Below, piece after piece: positions 36,741-46,508 of a stretch of DNA of 64,000 nt. The DNA is from Trissonchulus latispiculum. Its lineage: Eukaryota > Nematoda > Enoplea > Enoplida > Ironidae. The stretch spans positions 52,765 through 116,764 of the forward strand of contig JASAND010006562.1 of the NCBI GenBank assembly GCA_030248195.1. The letters are read 5' to 3'. Made by a program: the position numbers and the translations under genes. The notes under the pieces are model-generated. The model made no database searches. It worked only from the letters and a program-made list of their open reading frames with translations, and was not told the DNA's origin. Numbering within the stretch: position 1 is the first letter of the stretch; every line of letters starts with the position of its first letter.

Positions 36741-37306
36741 AACAATTTCCTTTGCTTGTGAGTTCAATATCTAGTGAGCAGAGAAGAGAAGACAAGAAAC
36801 GTTGAAGAAACTAGGGTGTAAGACCAGAAATATAAGTGCAAACATTGGTCATTTATTGGAAGCTTAAGAATATATTTATGGTTTTATATATTTATTGACA
36901 ATGTATATAATTTCAAAATCGTCGGGAAAGGAATTCAGGAGACCTTTGACGAGGCCAAATACTTTTGTAATACAACTATTTTCCATAAGTGCCCCCTGTT
37001 CCAAGTTCGGAAATACTTCCTCTTCTATGAATACTGAACCACAAGAAATTGGTACACTTTCAGGTATTGGCTATTGCTTACAATTAGCTTTGAAATAAAT
37101 TCTAGGCACCGTTTCTAGTATATAGCTAATTACTTTTAATAGAAATCGCAACAGAATAAGCACACTCTCAGCAGTCAGCCTAACTGGATTTAAAAAGCGA
37201 AGCGGATTGTGCAAAAATTAATTACCAGAATAGAGAACCATTGCATTGGATTATCTTTGCATATGCAGACAAAAAATTATATATTTGTCCAGAGAACGAA
37301 AGTAAA
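36741..37306. other. Spacer between foldback and LTR element
   Basis: AT-rich with no recognised gene; ends in GTAAA, the left copy of the LTR-element target duplication. Confidence 0.5.
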
Positions 37307-37404
37307 TGAAGCATAATGAGCTTTAAGAAATATAAAAACGTAGCTAGTTTTGTTCCAGTGCTTGTATTGTTATCATACCATAGTATACCCGTTGTGTTAC
37401 TTCA
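37307..37404 (+). repeat. 5' LTR
   Basis: 98 bp, starting TGAAGC and ending ACTTCA. Contains TATAAAA at 37331-37337, a candidate promoter. Differs from the 3' LTR at 37388 (C against G at 38888). Confidence 0.93.
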
Positions 37405-37406
37405 AT

Positions 37407-37424
37407 TGGCGCACAGAGGTAGTT
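37407..37424 (+). promoter_or_regulatory. Primer-binding site candidate
   Basis: Two bases after the 5' LTR, TGGCGCACAGAGGTAG has the TGG start expected for pairing with a tRNA CCA end. The primer tRNA is not identified. Confidence 0.65.
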
Positions 37425-37434
37425 TTGGAACCTG

Positions 37435-38010
37435 ATGGCAGTGATTGGTAATCTCGACAATTTTTCTCCTGAACAAGAACGATGGACATCATATCTTGAC
37501 AGGATGGATCAGTTTTTCTTTGCAAACGACATTGTCGACGACAACAAGAAAAAGGCCATATTTTTGACGACTATTGGTGCACAGACGTATTCAATTCTGG
37601 AAAACCTGGCTGCTCCAGCGAAACCTGGAGACCTCAACCTTAACTTAACCTCAGACTTAACCATACAAAGAGCGTACGACTTAGCGAAAACTATGGAATT
37701 CTCCGACAAAGAGTCTACGGAAATTCATCAAAGAAAGCCGTACGACGTCCACGCAGTGAACCACCGTCATCCAAGAAAGCCTATCGACAATTGCTATCGA
37801 TGTGGCAATTTGGGACACTGGCCCAATCAGTGTCGATTTAAAGACGAACAATGTCGTCGGTGTAGCAAAAAAGGACATATCTCGAAGGTTTGCAACAGCC
37901 AGGTTGCCTACCGGTCTGGTCCTAAAAACAATCAGATTCCTTCCTATAAACGAAGATCCCACAACAATTATTATGTGACTGGTTCGGGTGACGAAGATGA
38001 TGATGGTTAA
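37435..38010 (+). CDS. gag: Gag with two CCHC zinc knuckles
   Basis: 191 codons from an ATG 30 bp after the 5' LTR. Residues 1-60 resemble the N-terminal capsid-like part of Ty3/gypsy Gag (FSPEQERWTSYLDRMDQFF; IFLTTIGAQTYSILENL). Around residues 70-75 a jump into IQRAYDLAKTME, normally found much later in Gag, indicates an internal deletion of a large part of the capsid. Residues 120-133 (CYRCGNLGHWPNQC) and 140-153 (CRRCSKKGHISKVC) are two intact CX2CX4HX4C knuckles for RNA binding. The frame ends in a TAA and the next downstream frame, in the same register, is protease, so Gag and protease are separated by one stop codon. The C-terminus is acidic. Confidence 0.9.
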   Translation: MAVIGNLDNFSPEQERWTSYLDRMDQFFFANDIVDDNKKKAIFLTTIGAQTYSILENLAAPAKPGDLNLNLTSDLTIQRAYDLAKTMEFSDKESTEIHQRKPYDVHAVNHRHPRKPIDNCYRCGNLGHWPNQCRFKDEQCRRCSKKGHISKVCNSQVAYRSGPKNNQIPSYKRRSHNNYYVTGSGDEDDDG

Positions 38011-38472
38011 AATACGACGTCTCCAATTTATCACGTGTATACCTTTCACAACGGAACATCACCGTATGTTATGAATTGTAAACTTAATGGAGTACCTGTG
38101 GAGATGCAGATTGATACGGGAGCAGCATTTACGATTCTCCCGGAATCTTTGGTCAAGGAAAAATTCCCTGATCTAAAGCTAAAAGAGAGCCAGGTACGTT
38201 TAAAGGGTTACAGTAATTTAAATATTCCTGTAGCAGGATCGTTTAAAGCGACAGTGGGCTACAACGGAGTGCTGTACAAAGATTTGCCAGTGATTGTGTC
38301 AGCATGCAGTAAAGCTCCTGCCATTTTGGGCAGAAATTGGATAAAGGCTTTAAAGATTAATTGGCCTTCGATATTCGCTGTGACTAATTCGAAACAACAT
38401 GGTCCAAGGTCACAGTTGAAACACCACATCTGTATTGAGAACATTTTAGCAAGCCGGTGGAAATCCGTATAA
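38011..38472 (+). CDS. Retrotransposon aspartic protease
   Basis: Same reading frame as Gag, open from the codon after the Gag TAA; an internal ATG is at 38035-ish frame start. The catalytic motif is MQIDTGAAFTILPESL (active Asp about residue 27 counted from 38035), and the flap-distal ILG motif is in APAILGRNWIKAL, as in retropepsins of Ty3/gypsy elements. It would cleave the polyprotein during particle maturation. After the protease core the frame runs into about 40 unrelated residues and stops at 38472, where reverse transcriptase would be expected, so the deletion begins here. Production would need readthrough of the Gag stop, unless that stop is a mutation. Confidence 0.88.
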   Translation, partial: NTTSPIYHVYTFHNGTSPYVMNCKLNGVPVEMQIDTGAAFTILPESLVKEKFPDLKLKESQVRLKGYSNLNIPVAGSFKATVGYNGVLYKDLPVIVSACSKAPAILGRNWIKALKINWPSIFAVTNSKQHGPRSQLKHHICIENILASRWKSV

Positions 38473-38759
38473 AACCCACCACCCTCAAGTTTTTCCGGCC
38501 TCTCCCAGCTCCCTTGTCTGTGAAAGAGAAAATTGAGGAAAGATCCCCGAAAAAGGTTCGGCTCATAAAAAGGGTTTGGATCCGGAATTGTGGAGCTGGG
38601 AAGAAGCGGGTAAAAGGGACTATGCTGCGACATTTGGGCAAGGCGGAGGTCGAGGTAGCTGTGAATGAATTCGAAGATGATTGGGGCCGCCACCATGGCA
38701 TCAGCTACGCCCTACGAGGAATCGGGGTTCCGGGTCAATACAATCCGGGTCAACCATGA
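38457..38759 (+). pseudogene. Remnant of integrase C-terminal GPY/F module
   Basis: In a different register from Gag/protease, this frame contains RLIKRVWIRNCGAGKKRVKG followed by TMLRHLGKAEVEVAV, which fits the pattern of the GPY/F domain after a Ty3/gypsy integrase core (VWVRN..pGkkW..G.v...lG...Yev.v). The usual W after GKK and the Tyr are lost. It ends just before the purine tract. Without the catalytic integrase core it cannot act alone. The assignment rests on motif likeness only. Confidence 0.55.
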
Positions 38760-38790
38760 ACACTGGTTTTCCCCAGAACAGTTTCTTATT

Positions 38791-38806
38791 AAAGGAAGAA
38801 GAGAGA
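38791..38806 (+). promoter_or_regulatory. Polypurine tract
   Basis: AAAGGAAGAAGAGAGA lies directly before the 3' LTR, the position of the plus-strand primer in LTR elements. Confidence 0.85.
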
Positions 38807-38904
38807 TGAAGCATAATGAGCTTTAAGAAATATAAAAACGTAGCTAGTTTTGTTCCAGTGCTTGTATTGTTATCATACCATAGTATAGCCGTTGTGTTAC
38901 TTCA
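38807..38904 (+). repeat. 3' LTR
   Basis: 98 bp, one substitution from the 5' LTR, followed by GTAAA. Confidence 0.93.
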
Positions 38905-38909
38905 GTAAA

Positions 38910-41660
38910 GAAAAACGTTAACAAAAAATTCACATTAACAACACAAATTCAACCCTTGAAGAAAATTCAGATGAAAAATGTTCACAAATTCTTGGAAGGA
39001 TCGGTCGATCCGATCCGATCCGCCGATCCGTAATAAAAATAAAATAAAAAGATGTTTTACAACAGACACCTACATCGCAGCCTCAATGTGAGTAACAACC
39101 TGTAAGCAATACACCTAAAGTAGGAGGACACATAACAACAGTTTAGCGCCACTTTTTTTAAAAATGGAGTAACTGGTGATTAAGATGATCGTTAGTCGGT
39201 TGACCATATATCTATAACTAGAGAAACTTTTATTACTGAAATGTGATAAAACTATTCAACAAAACCATTGATACATGGAGGAAATAGTTACTTGGCTTCT
39301 GTATTTTACAGCCTATACAACACAAGAGCTACCTCAAAAATATGCTATTTGGAAAGCGTAATCTAAACTTTTTTCCAAACTTTAAGATTTACGATCTTTA
39401 ACACAAAACGCAAAAGAAATGGCTACAAATACAGACTGCCATAAAATAGACAAATTGCTGTATACTTTTGATGTTTTTATAATGAAACCATCCACATTCC
39501 TACAATCAAATATTAACCTGATTGGTTATGATTAAAAAACTGCTATACCGAAAAAATCACATTTGTCGTTTCTCAGTTTTGATACACTAACTATTTATGA
39601 GAAGTATAATTTTTGATTTTTGAAGCGGCTTCATTTTTGATTTCTGATTTTACAGTGATTTATAACACAATCCTCCGTTAAAGACTTTAGATACAAAATC
39701 AACCTTACTGAAACAGTCTCCGTATATTTGCGAATTAATTGAGCAAGATACAGTTAATTTTCCTTCATGCTCTCACAAATAGTGTTTTTACCGCGCCCGC
39801 TTTTTTGTCTTGTTCGAGCGGAACCCAGCAGCTCAACTTTTAAATCCGGCCGGGCGCCCACAATCGGTTGCCCGGATGGGCAGGTCAAACAGCCCGCCCG
39901 GCTGGTCAAAATAGGCGCCGCAGCGCTTTGGCTCAATTTTTCGTATATTTTCGAAAATACATATTTAGCATTACCGTATTATGCCAAACAGTAGCCCAGC
40001 CAATAAAACGCCCATGGGCGTTTCTTTGGGGGGGTGGACGCTTTTTTGGATTTCTCAATGGTCACATGCATACCGTGGGAAACTAAAAGTTCGTAAATAA
40101 AGTTAAAGCTGATTAAGGTATTTCATGATTTACAATCAATTGTACGTTATTTGGATAGACAAGTACCTAAGCTACTGACACCTCACGAGCGCTATGTCGT
40201 CAGCAAAAATTTATCGAATTCATCCAAAATTGGCTAGGCAGTAATTATAAGAGTGTTTCCAAAAATGGCCCATGGCAGTATTTTCTGGGGGTTGGCGCTT
40301 TTTTGCATTACAAAAGTCATATCTGAAATTGCCGATTCAGAAAAAACGCCCATGAGCCAGTGTATGACATACTACAGTAACTGAGTCTTACATGCTAAGG
40401 TGTATCCTTATCTTACCTAGTTTACTGCTGTTTATTATTAATACATTTTTATAATGCTTTCAAAAAATAAACAAAATATAAATCATTACATCGTGTATCA
40501 CTTCTGTATATAATAAATATGAGGACACATAGAAAATACAAAGCTACTGACACATTACACTGCAGAACACATATACGAAGAGGTAATAAAACAACTTAGC
40601 CCATCATTATTTCATGGATAACTATTCGCTAGTCCAATATATCTAGGATTAAACCAGCACGTAAATACTTTCCTTTAGCATAGATATATAACGAAACAGC
40701 AGCAACAAAATATAGAAATCACCAATTATAACATTACTTATCAGCACTGTATGTAATTAATATAAGAACGATTTAACAAATATACGAATACAAAGACAAT
40801 AAAACTAGCACATGGATATAACACGTACGCATTCAATACACACATTAAAAAATAGACTAGAGCACTAGTAAGACATTAAGCAACTTTCAAGACACAGAAC
40901 AACGTGCACTGCAACTTAATATATAGCTTCAGATGTAGTAGTAACTTCAAAGCCATGTACAGACTTTAAAATATCTTAGATAACAAAACGTAAAATCAAA
41001 CACAAAGGTACATAATACTGCTAAAACGATATTTTAATTTGTTATTCTATAAAACTAATTTGCTATATCACAGTTTTTAAGTACACAATTACATTAAACA
41101 TATGGGTTGGGATGAGAGGGGGGAAAAAAATGGAAATTTTTTGGTGGTGGGGGCGGTTCTCTATGAAACTAGTCCCACGCGTTCGCCCCCATACCACCAT
41201 ATTTAGCCCTTCCCATCTACACTTATCCTTAAAATGTAGTCAGATTATTAGAACAAAACAGTACCAAGTAAACAACTGACATGTACTACTTAATCATAAA
41301 AACTTATAAAGTTTAATATTATCTTTAATGATATCAATACATTGAGGAAGATGCATATTGATGAATTTCAATTTGGAAGTTAACAATAGCCAATATGTGA
41401 CATAACAAACATTCGCTATGCAACAGAGAGAACAATACAAAACGTACAGTAGAATGTAAAAAACAAAATTATTTTATTCCAAAGAAAACTTCTCCATATT
41501 TACACTAAGATAATCGATCTAAAACAAAGCAAAACCAAGTCAATACTCCTTCATAGCACAAACAAAAACTTTGTTACAAATATGTCTATTCACATGGAAA
41601 AGTCCTCCGATGTGGAAATATGTACCGCAGTAAACTCATATGTCCTCCGATGTTAAACAT
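38910..41660. other. Repeat-rich stretch without a gene
   Basis: Holds a GGATCC-type remnant (38996-39032), a GC-rich patch (39790-39925, CCGGCCGGGCG), and two related units with CCCATGG(GCG) followed by a G run and CGCTTTTTTG (about 40008-40050 and 40268-40305). The rest is AT-rich with short, unsupported frames. Confidence 0.5.
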
Positions 41661-41689
41661 GAATAAATGCAATATGAATAACATTTGTT

Positions 41690-41765
41690 TTTAAGGGAAC
41701 AAAAGACTAGGTTTCCAAAGGTTAATATGGGAGGCGGAGCTTGTAAATGACACGAGGATATATAT
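41690..41765 (+). repeat. Diverged fragment of the 27947-type dispersed repeat
   Basis: Shares TTTTTAAG, AGACTAGGTTT, GTTAATATGGGAGG and CTTGTAAATG in order with 27955-28020. Confidence 0.6.
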
Positions 41766-42476
41766 TCCGAAAAACGCCGTTAGGTACCTTTGGCCGGGCG
41801 CACAGATAGCATGCCGTGCCGGGCAGTGAAAATATGTACCGCAGGGCACATGGGACCATATCGGCACTCAGCAAATATAAACCTTTGTGTGAAAATGTAC
41901 ACATTTTCCACACACCCCTGCAGAAAATAGTCCTTTTCCATACGTGATTAACACAAACAAAACAAGATGTAACCTGTACTCAATCGAAATTTTCAAAGTA
42001 CAAAGTTTTGATTAAAACTTCTTCGGTATTTGTTACATTTCAAGAATGTTGGAGAAATTGTTGCATCTCAAAACTGAAACAGACATTCCATGCTGACAAC
42101 ATGAATATGAACCATTATAAACGGCCCTTACAAAATGAAAGGTTACCATTTTTTGTCGAAATTGAACGCAACTAATACTACAACAACTGACCTCATTACA
42201 ATTCTGAGCTCCGCGATTTTCAGTAAATACTTCAGGAGTGATCTCAAGCTCAAATTAAAACGTCAGTAGGAAACTCGGAAATCGACCTCTTTGCAAAATA
42301 AAAACCAACAGAACTATAGGTTTCTTGTAAGAATGGAGCATGTCGTAATATATCTAAGATCTGAAACGTACAAAAACACGATATCTATATAACCAACTCA
42401 TCAATTACGATAAGTGGGATATTGAATCATGTGTTTGAAGACAATCGGATATAGAAATAGCTAAGCTTAATCTTCA

Positions 42477-42799
42477 CAGGGCCGCGTTTCACAAAGATCT
42501 CCTAAAGTTAAAAGTTAAGAGCGTTTTCCAAGCAACTTAGGAGACTTATTTAAAATGTGTTTCTTGGAATTATTGTTGCGTATTACATCACATTTACGGA
42601 AAAACATACAACAAACAGTGCTGTTTTGAGCTTAGGACGGGGTTTAGGAGTGCTACAATGTGCTCCAATTTTAGGGGCGAACTTTAAGAACCCTCCTAAA
42701 CTAGGAGCCCTTCATGAAACAACTAAATCTTAACTTTGCTCTTAACTTGCCAATTTAGGAGCTCCTAAAGATAAGAGGGTTTTGTGATACGCACCCCAG
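42477..42799. mobile_element. MITE with (C)AGGGCCGCGTTTCACAAAG-type ends
   Basis: CAGGGCCGCGTTTCAC at 42477 is mirrored by GTGATACGCACCCCAG ending at 42799. Subterminal blocks (GATCTCCTAAAGTTAA / GCTCTTAACTT, TTTAGGAGCTCCTAAAG) are inverted or palindromic. No coding. No matching target duplication was found. Confidence 0.7.
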
Positions 42800-43774
42800 G
42801 ATTCTTTGTATTTTGAATTCCTCATAACAATTGCATTCATAGAATTTTAATGCTAATTGTATACATGCACTTGCTTAGTAACAATAGACTTATTTTCAAA
42901 TCAACATATGCTTAATATATATAACTATATACAATCTTAACAGAAAATAAATATTTTTGAATAGGGTAATGAAAGAAATTGCCACAACGCGAAGCCCACA
43001 ACACAATCACACAGTTGTTGGGAAAGAGAATCACACTGTCCTCTTTGATCCACACATGCCAAGGTAATCAGACAAAAATAACTTTAACTTACACAAGAAT
43101 TTCCTAGAATCCTGTAATGAACTGGCAGAAACGCTAATAGTTGACTTAAATTTAATGTCGGACCTGGCATCAAACAACAATCTCTCCAGATCGATTTCAC
43201 AACAGGATCTTTCAAGATCTCATTAAATGAAATCATGATGACAAGCTATCCTACAAAATATAAAAACCCATAAACTTTTCTGTTCGAGACAACCCCACAA
43301 GCCGCTGGGCGCGGTCAGTTGCAAATTTATGGCCACGCCCGGGCGTGGCCCAGTCAATTTCTTATCGCAACAAGCTCACCCGAAATTAACATTGAAACAT
43401 TTTTAGACAATTGATGGTAAATGAAACAACACTGAAAGTATATTGCATAAAACACTGAAATCGGGCAAAACTTAGTTTAACTGTTTACTTATGGCTGGAA
43501 AATTTTAAGGTTTTGAGCATTGATTCCGTCAACATTGCTTTAAGATACGGCCAATAAACATTAAATTGTACCTTATATTAACTCTAACAGATTGAAACTG
43601 TTCTTTTTAAAGCGAATTCACACAGAAAATGAAGTTTCCACTGAAACTAACACCGAAATTAAAAGTATTTTACGTTGGCCAATGAAAATTAAAGTGAAAC
43701 GAAAAGTGTTTAAGCCCGTTTACAGCAGCATCAAGATTTTCATTAGTTTAAGCTAAAGGTGATATTTAAGTTAA

Positions 43775-45075
43775 AGCCGGATTCACACTGGAGTCTTAAG
43801 TCTTTAGTTTTAAGTCGTTAGTTTTAAGTCTTAAAATCTTTAGTCTTGACTTGATTGGATTGGGTTCACACTGACATCTTTAGTCTTTAGTCGTTAGTTT
43901 TAAATCTTAACAGATGAATTTGTTTCATGTCCAGATTTAAGGTCTTAAGCAAGCTAAAAATCTTAAGACTTATATACGACTAAAGACTGCAGTGTCAATC
44001 AAGCGAATCTTAAGTCTTCGTAATTGGAGATTATTCAATCCAGCTTTAGCTCCATATTATTTGGGCTTAACGATAAACCAACCAAATTCTGGTGTAGTGT
44101 CATCTTCAAGCGCGGTTCATACTTCATGTCGTTTGTGCTTTGTGCTTTGTGCTTTTGTGCTTTCTGCTTTCCGGTTCATACTTTTTGGAAGAGCACAGCG
44201 ATTTCAGATTACAATATAATATTTACTTGGGCGGAATTAGGCAGGTACTTGTTTTTGACTATATATATATATTATTATCCACTTTAAGCATTTTGAATAA
44301 AAAGGAAAGGGTTGTTTGGAAATTCAAATACAATATATAGATTTCAACGTTTAGATACGCATACAAGATCAATAAATGCTTGGCCATTTTTCGCATAAAA
44401 AGTTCTCTGATGTTAGTAAATTCAAGGTGTTTCGAAAACTTAAATGGTTTTTAATTTATCGATGAAAGCGTCGTTAAGCTTTCTAAGCTATGGTGTTTAC
44501 AAATTATAACAATGTTAAACACTTCCCTCCAAATTTTCAAAATACAACACATTGACACCAACTACTCAAGGTCATCTAGTCATGCACTCATTTAGTTTTT
44601 ATAAAAATGTCACAATTTTAAATTTGACGGTTATCTGTCGACTACAAAATGATGTTTACTTTGCGGCGTTGTAAGTCTTTCCTTTTACGTTGTTAGTTTT
44701 TAGACTTATCTTTTTAATGTTTATTGGATTTGATTCGCAGTGACGTCCTTAGTCTTTAGTCACAACTCTTAAGTCTTAAGACATAAATGTATTTCACGTC
44801 CATTCTTAAGCTATCAACCATGCTAAAAACTCTTAAAATTATCGACTAAACACTTCAGTGTGGATCAACAGATTTTTAGGTGTTAAGTCTAGCAGCGTGA
44901 GACATACGACTTATGACACAGTCTGAAGCCAGTTCTCGTCACAATTTCTAAGCCATAAAGACTTAAGACTTGCAACTTAAAATGAAAGCAAACTGCATAC
45001 GATAAGTTTCGCTTCTTGATCGATGGTAACTAGTATTCAAAAATGAATTAATAACTCTACCGCTAGCACTTAGTG
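43775..45075. mobile_element. Cluster of TTCACACTG-ended MITE sequence
   Basis: GGATTCACACTGGAGTCTTA (43782) and GGGTTCACACTGACATC (43861) face AGTGTGGATCAAC (about 44865) and TAGTGTGACCCTAGA (about 45071). The interior is filled with permutations of GTCTTTAGTC and TCTTAAGTC in both orientations. Likely one MITE nested in a related one. A left half of a similar element starts at 62003. Confidence 0.55.
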
Positions 45076-45896
45076 TGACCCTAGACACAAAAATTACTTG
45101 CTAAGTCTTCATTTTAATCTATGTGGTTTTAGTGCTATCATGCCGATGTGTGTCAACGCGACGCATATGAAGATTACATGTCACTAATCCAGGAGCCTCG
45201 CGAGTAATGTGTATATGACGTATTAATTAAAAACTACATAGTACCATTGACATTTTCACACTCTTACTTCGCTAATCTCTATAGTGTTCTTCCATAACCG
45301 GGATACGTTTCATTCACATCTTTTCAATGATGCATTAGATTTTTGTTTGAGCAAATAAATTATTTTAGCTATTAGTTTATACTTTATTGAGAGTACCTTT
45401 TTAAGAATCCAAGACACAAATATGATTACACTATAGGGTATACCCACTGTACAAGCTCTTATTATACATAAACAGCCATTACTTTTAGGCTAATTTATCG
45501 TTCGATCAAAATATGGTATTTTTACTTGTATATCATATCATTCATGTTTATTATCTACTAAAAACAACGTAATTCATTTTTACTAATTTTAACCACTCCG
45601 ACCGGTTTCTTCCGCAAGATCTTGACCTTTTTGGCTCACAAAATAGGGGGCACAACAGCTTCTACTCTGCTACGATTTGTTTCATTAATGCTTATTCGTT
45701 TGCCCCTATTTCCAAAGAAAACGAGCAAACCCTTATTCTGGTCGTCTTATTGGGTTTTCTAATTAAAAAAACAACCCTTTCATATGGCAAACTTTCTTTG
45801 TTTACTGTATTGTCGCATTGCACAACAACCCGTTGATACCGGTACGATTTATTGTGTTTCCCACTTTTACAAAAGAAGGCCAACACCTTGTTTGGG

Positions 45897-46508
45897 TCTT
45901 TTCCAGATTAGCCCGCAGCACTGAAAGCTCTTAAAACTCGACCAAATCAGGTGAATTTTGGTGTGGGTATGTTTTCAACCACACTGAATTCAAATACCGT
46001 AAAATTTTTTGATTTCGCTAAATTGGATTTTCTCTATTTTTTTCGATTTCTAAGGGGGGAACAAGGGCAATCGAACAATGTTTTGTGTTCGATTTTGCTG
46101 AAAAGTTGTATATAGGGGTTTTCTGGTTCGCAGAACACGAATCTGAAATCCGTTTCTTGATTCAGCTTTTCGTTATCTCAGCATAAGCTTACAACTCAAG
46201 CTTACAATTTAAGCGTTAATTATGCTAACAAAAACGTGAATCGAAAAACGCACTTCAGATTCAGGTTCCGCGAACTAGAAAACGCCTATATACAACTTTT
46301 CAGCAAAATAGAAGACAAAAATTGTTCGGTCGCCCTTGTTCCCCCCATTGAAATCGTCAAAAATTGAACAAATTTTTAATTTCCCGAAATGAAAAAATTT
46401 TGCGATATTTGAACTCAACATAGTCGAAAACATACCTACACCAAATTTCAGCTCATTTGGTCGAGTTTGAAGAACTCTGAGTACTGGCGGGGAGTAATCT
46501 GGAAAAGA
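45897..46508. mobile_element. Foldback element with ~270-bp arms
   Basis: The left arm (GGTCTTTTCCAGATTA ... GGGGGAACAAGGGC ... TGAAAAGTTGTATATAGG) mirrors the right arm (CCTATATACAACTTTTCA ... CCTTGTTCCCCCC ... TAATCTGGAAAAGACC), with the apex near 46190. The 156-codon minus frame 46275-46745 is generated by the right arm. No TSD identified. Confidence 0.85.

Larger units (their letters stand above)
37307..38904 (+). mobile_element. Complete short Ty3/gypsy-type LTR element (Gag-protease, no RT)
   Basis: The 1598-bp element is bounded by 98-bp LTRs (TGAAGC ... CTTCA) that differ at one base, and by a perfect 5-bp duplication GTAAA (37302-37306, 38905-38909). A primer-binding site follows the 5' LTR and a purine tract precedes the 3' LTR. 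Internally it codes Gag with two zinc knuckles, an aspartic protease and a tail resembling the integrase C-terminal GPY/F module; reverse transcriptase, RNase H and the integrase core are absent. It is an internally deleted derivative that would depend on proteins from a full-length relative. Near-identical LTRs indicate a recent insertion. Confidence 0.93.

Noticed and set aside
37509..38049. Minus-strand frames across Gag
   Set aside because: Shadows of Gag; the zinc knuckles are on the + strand.
38259..38701. Two minus-strand frames of 145 and 105 codons
   Set aside because: Antisense to the protease and integrase-tail region, which has clear motifs on the + strand.
42469..42807. 8-bp target duplication for the 42477-42799 MITE
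   Set aside because: Flanks AATCTTCA and GATTCTTT do not match well enough.
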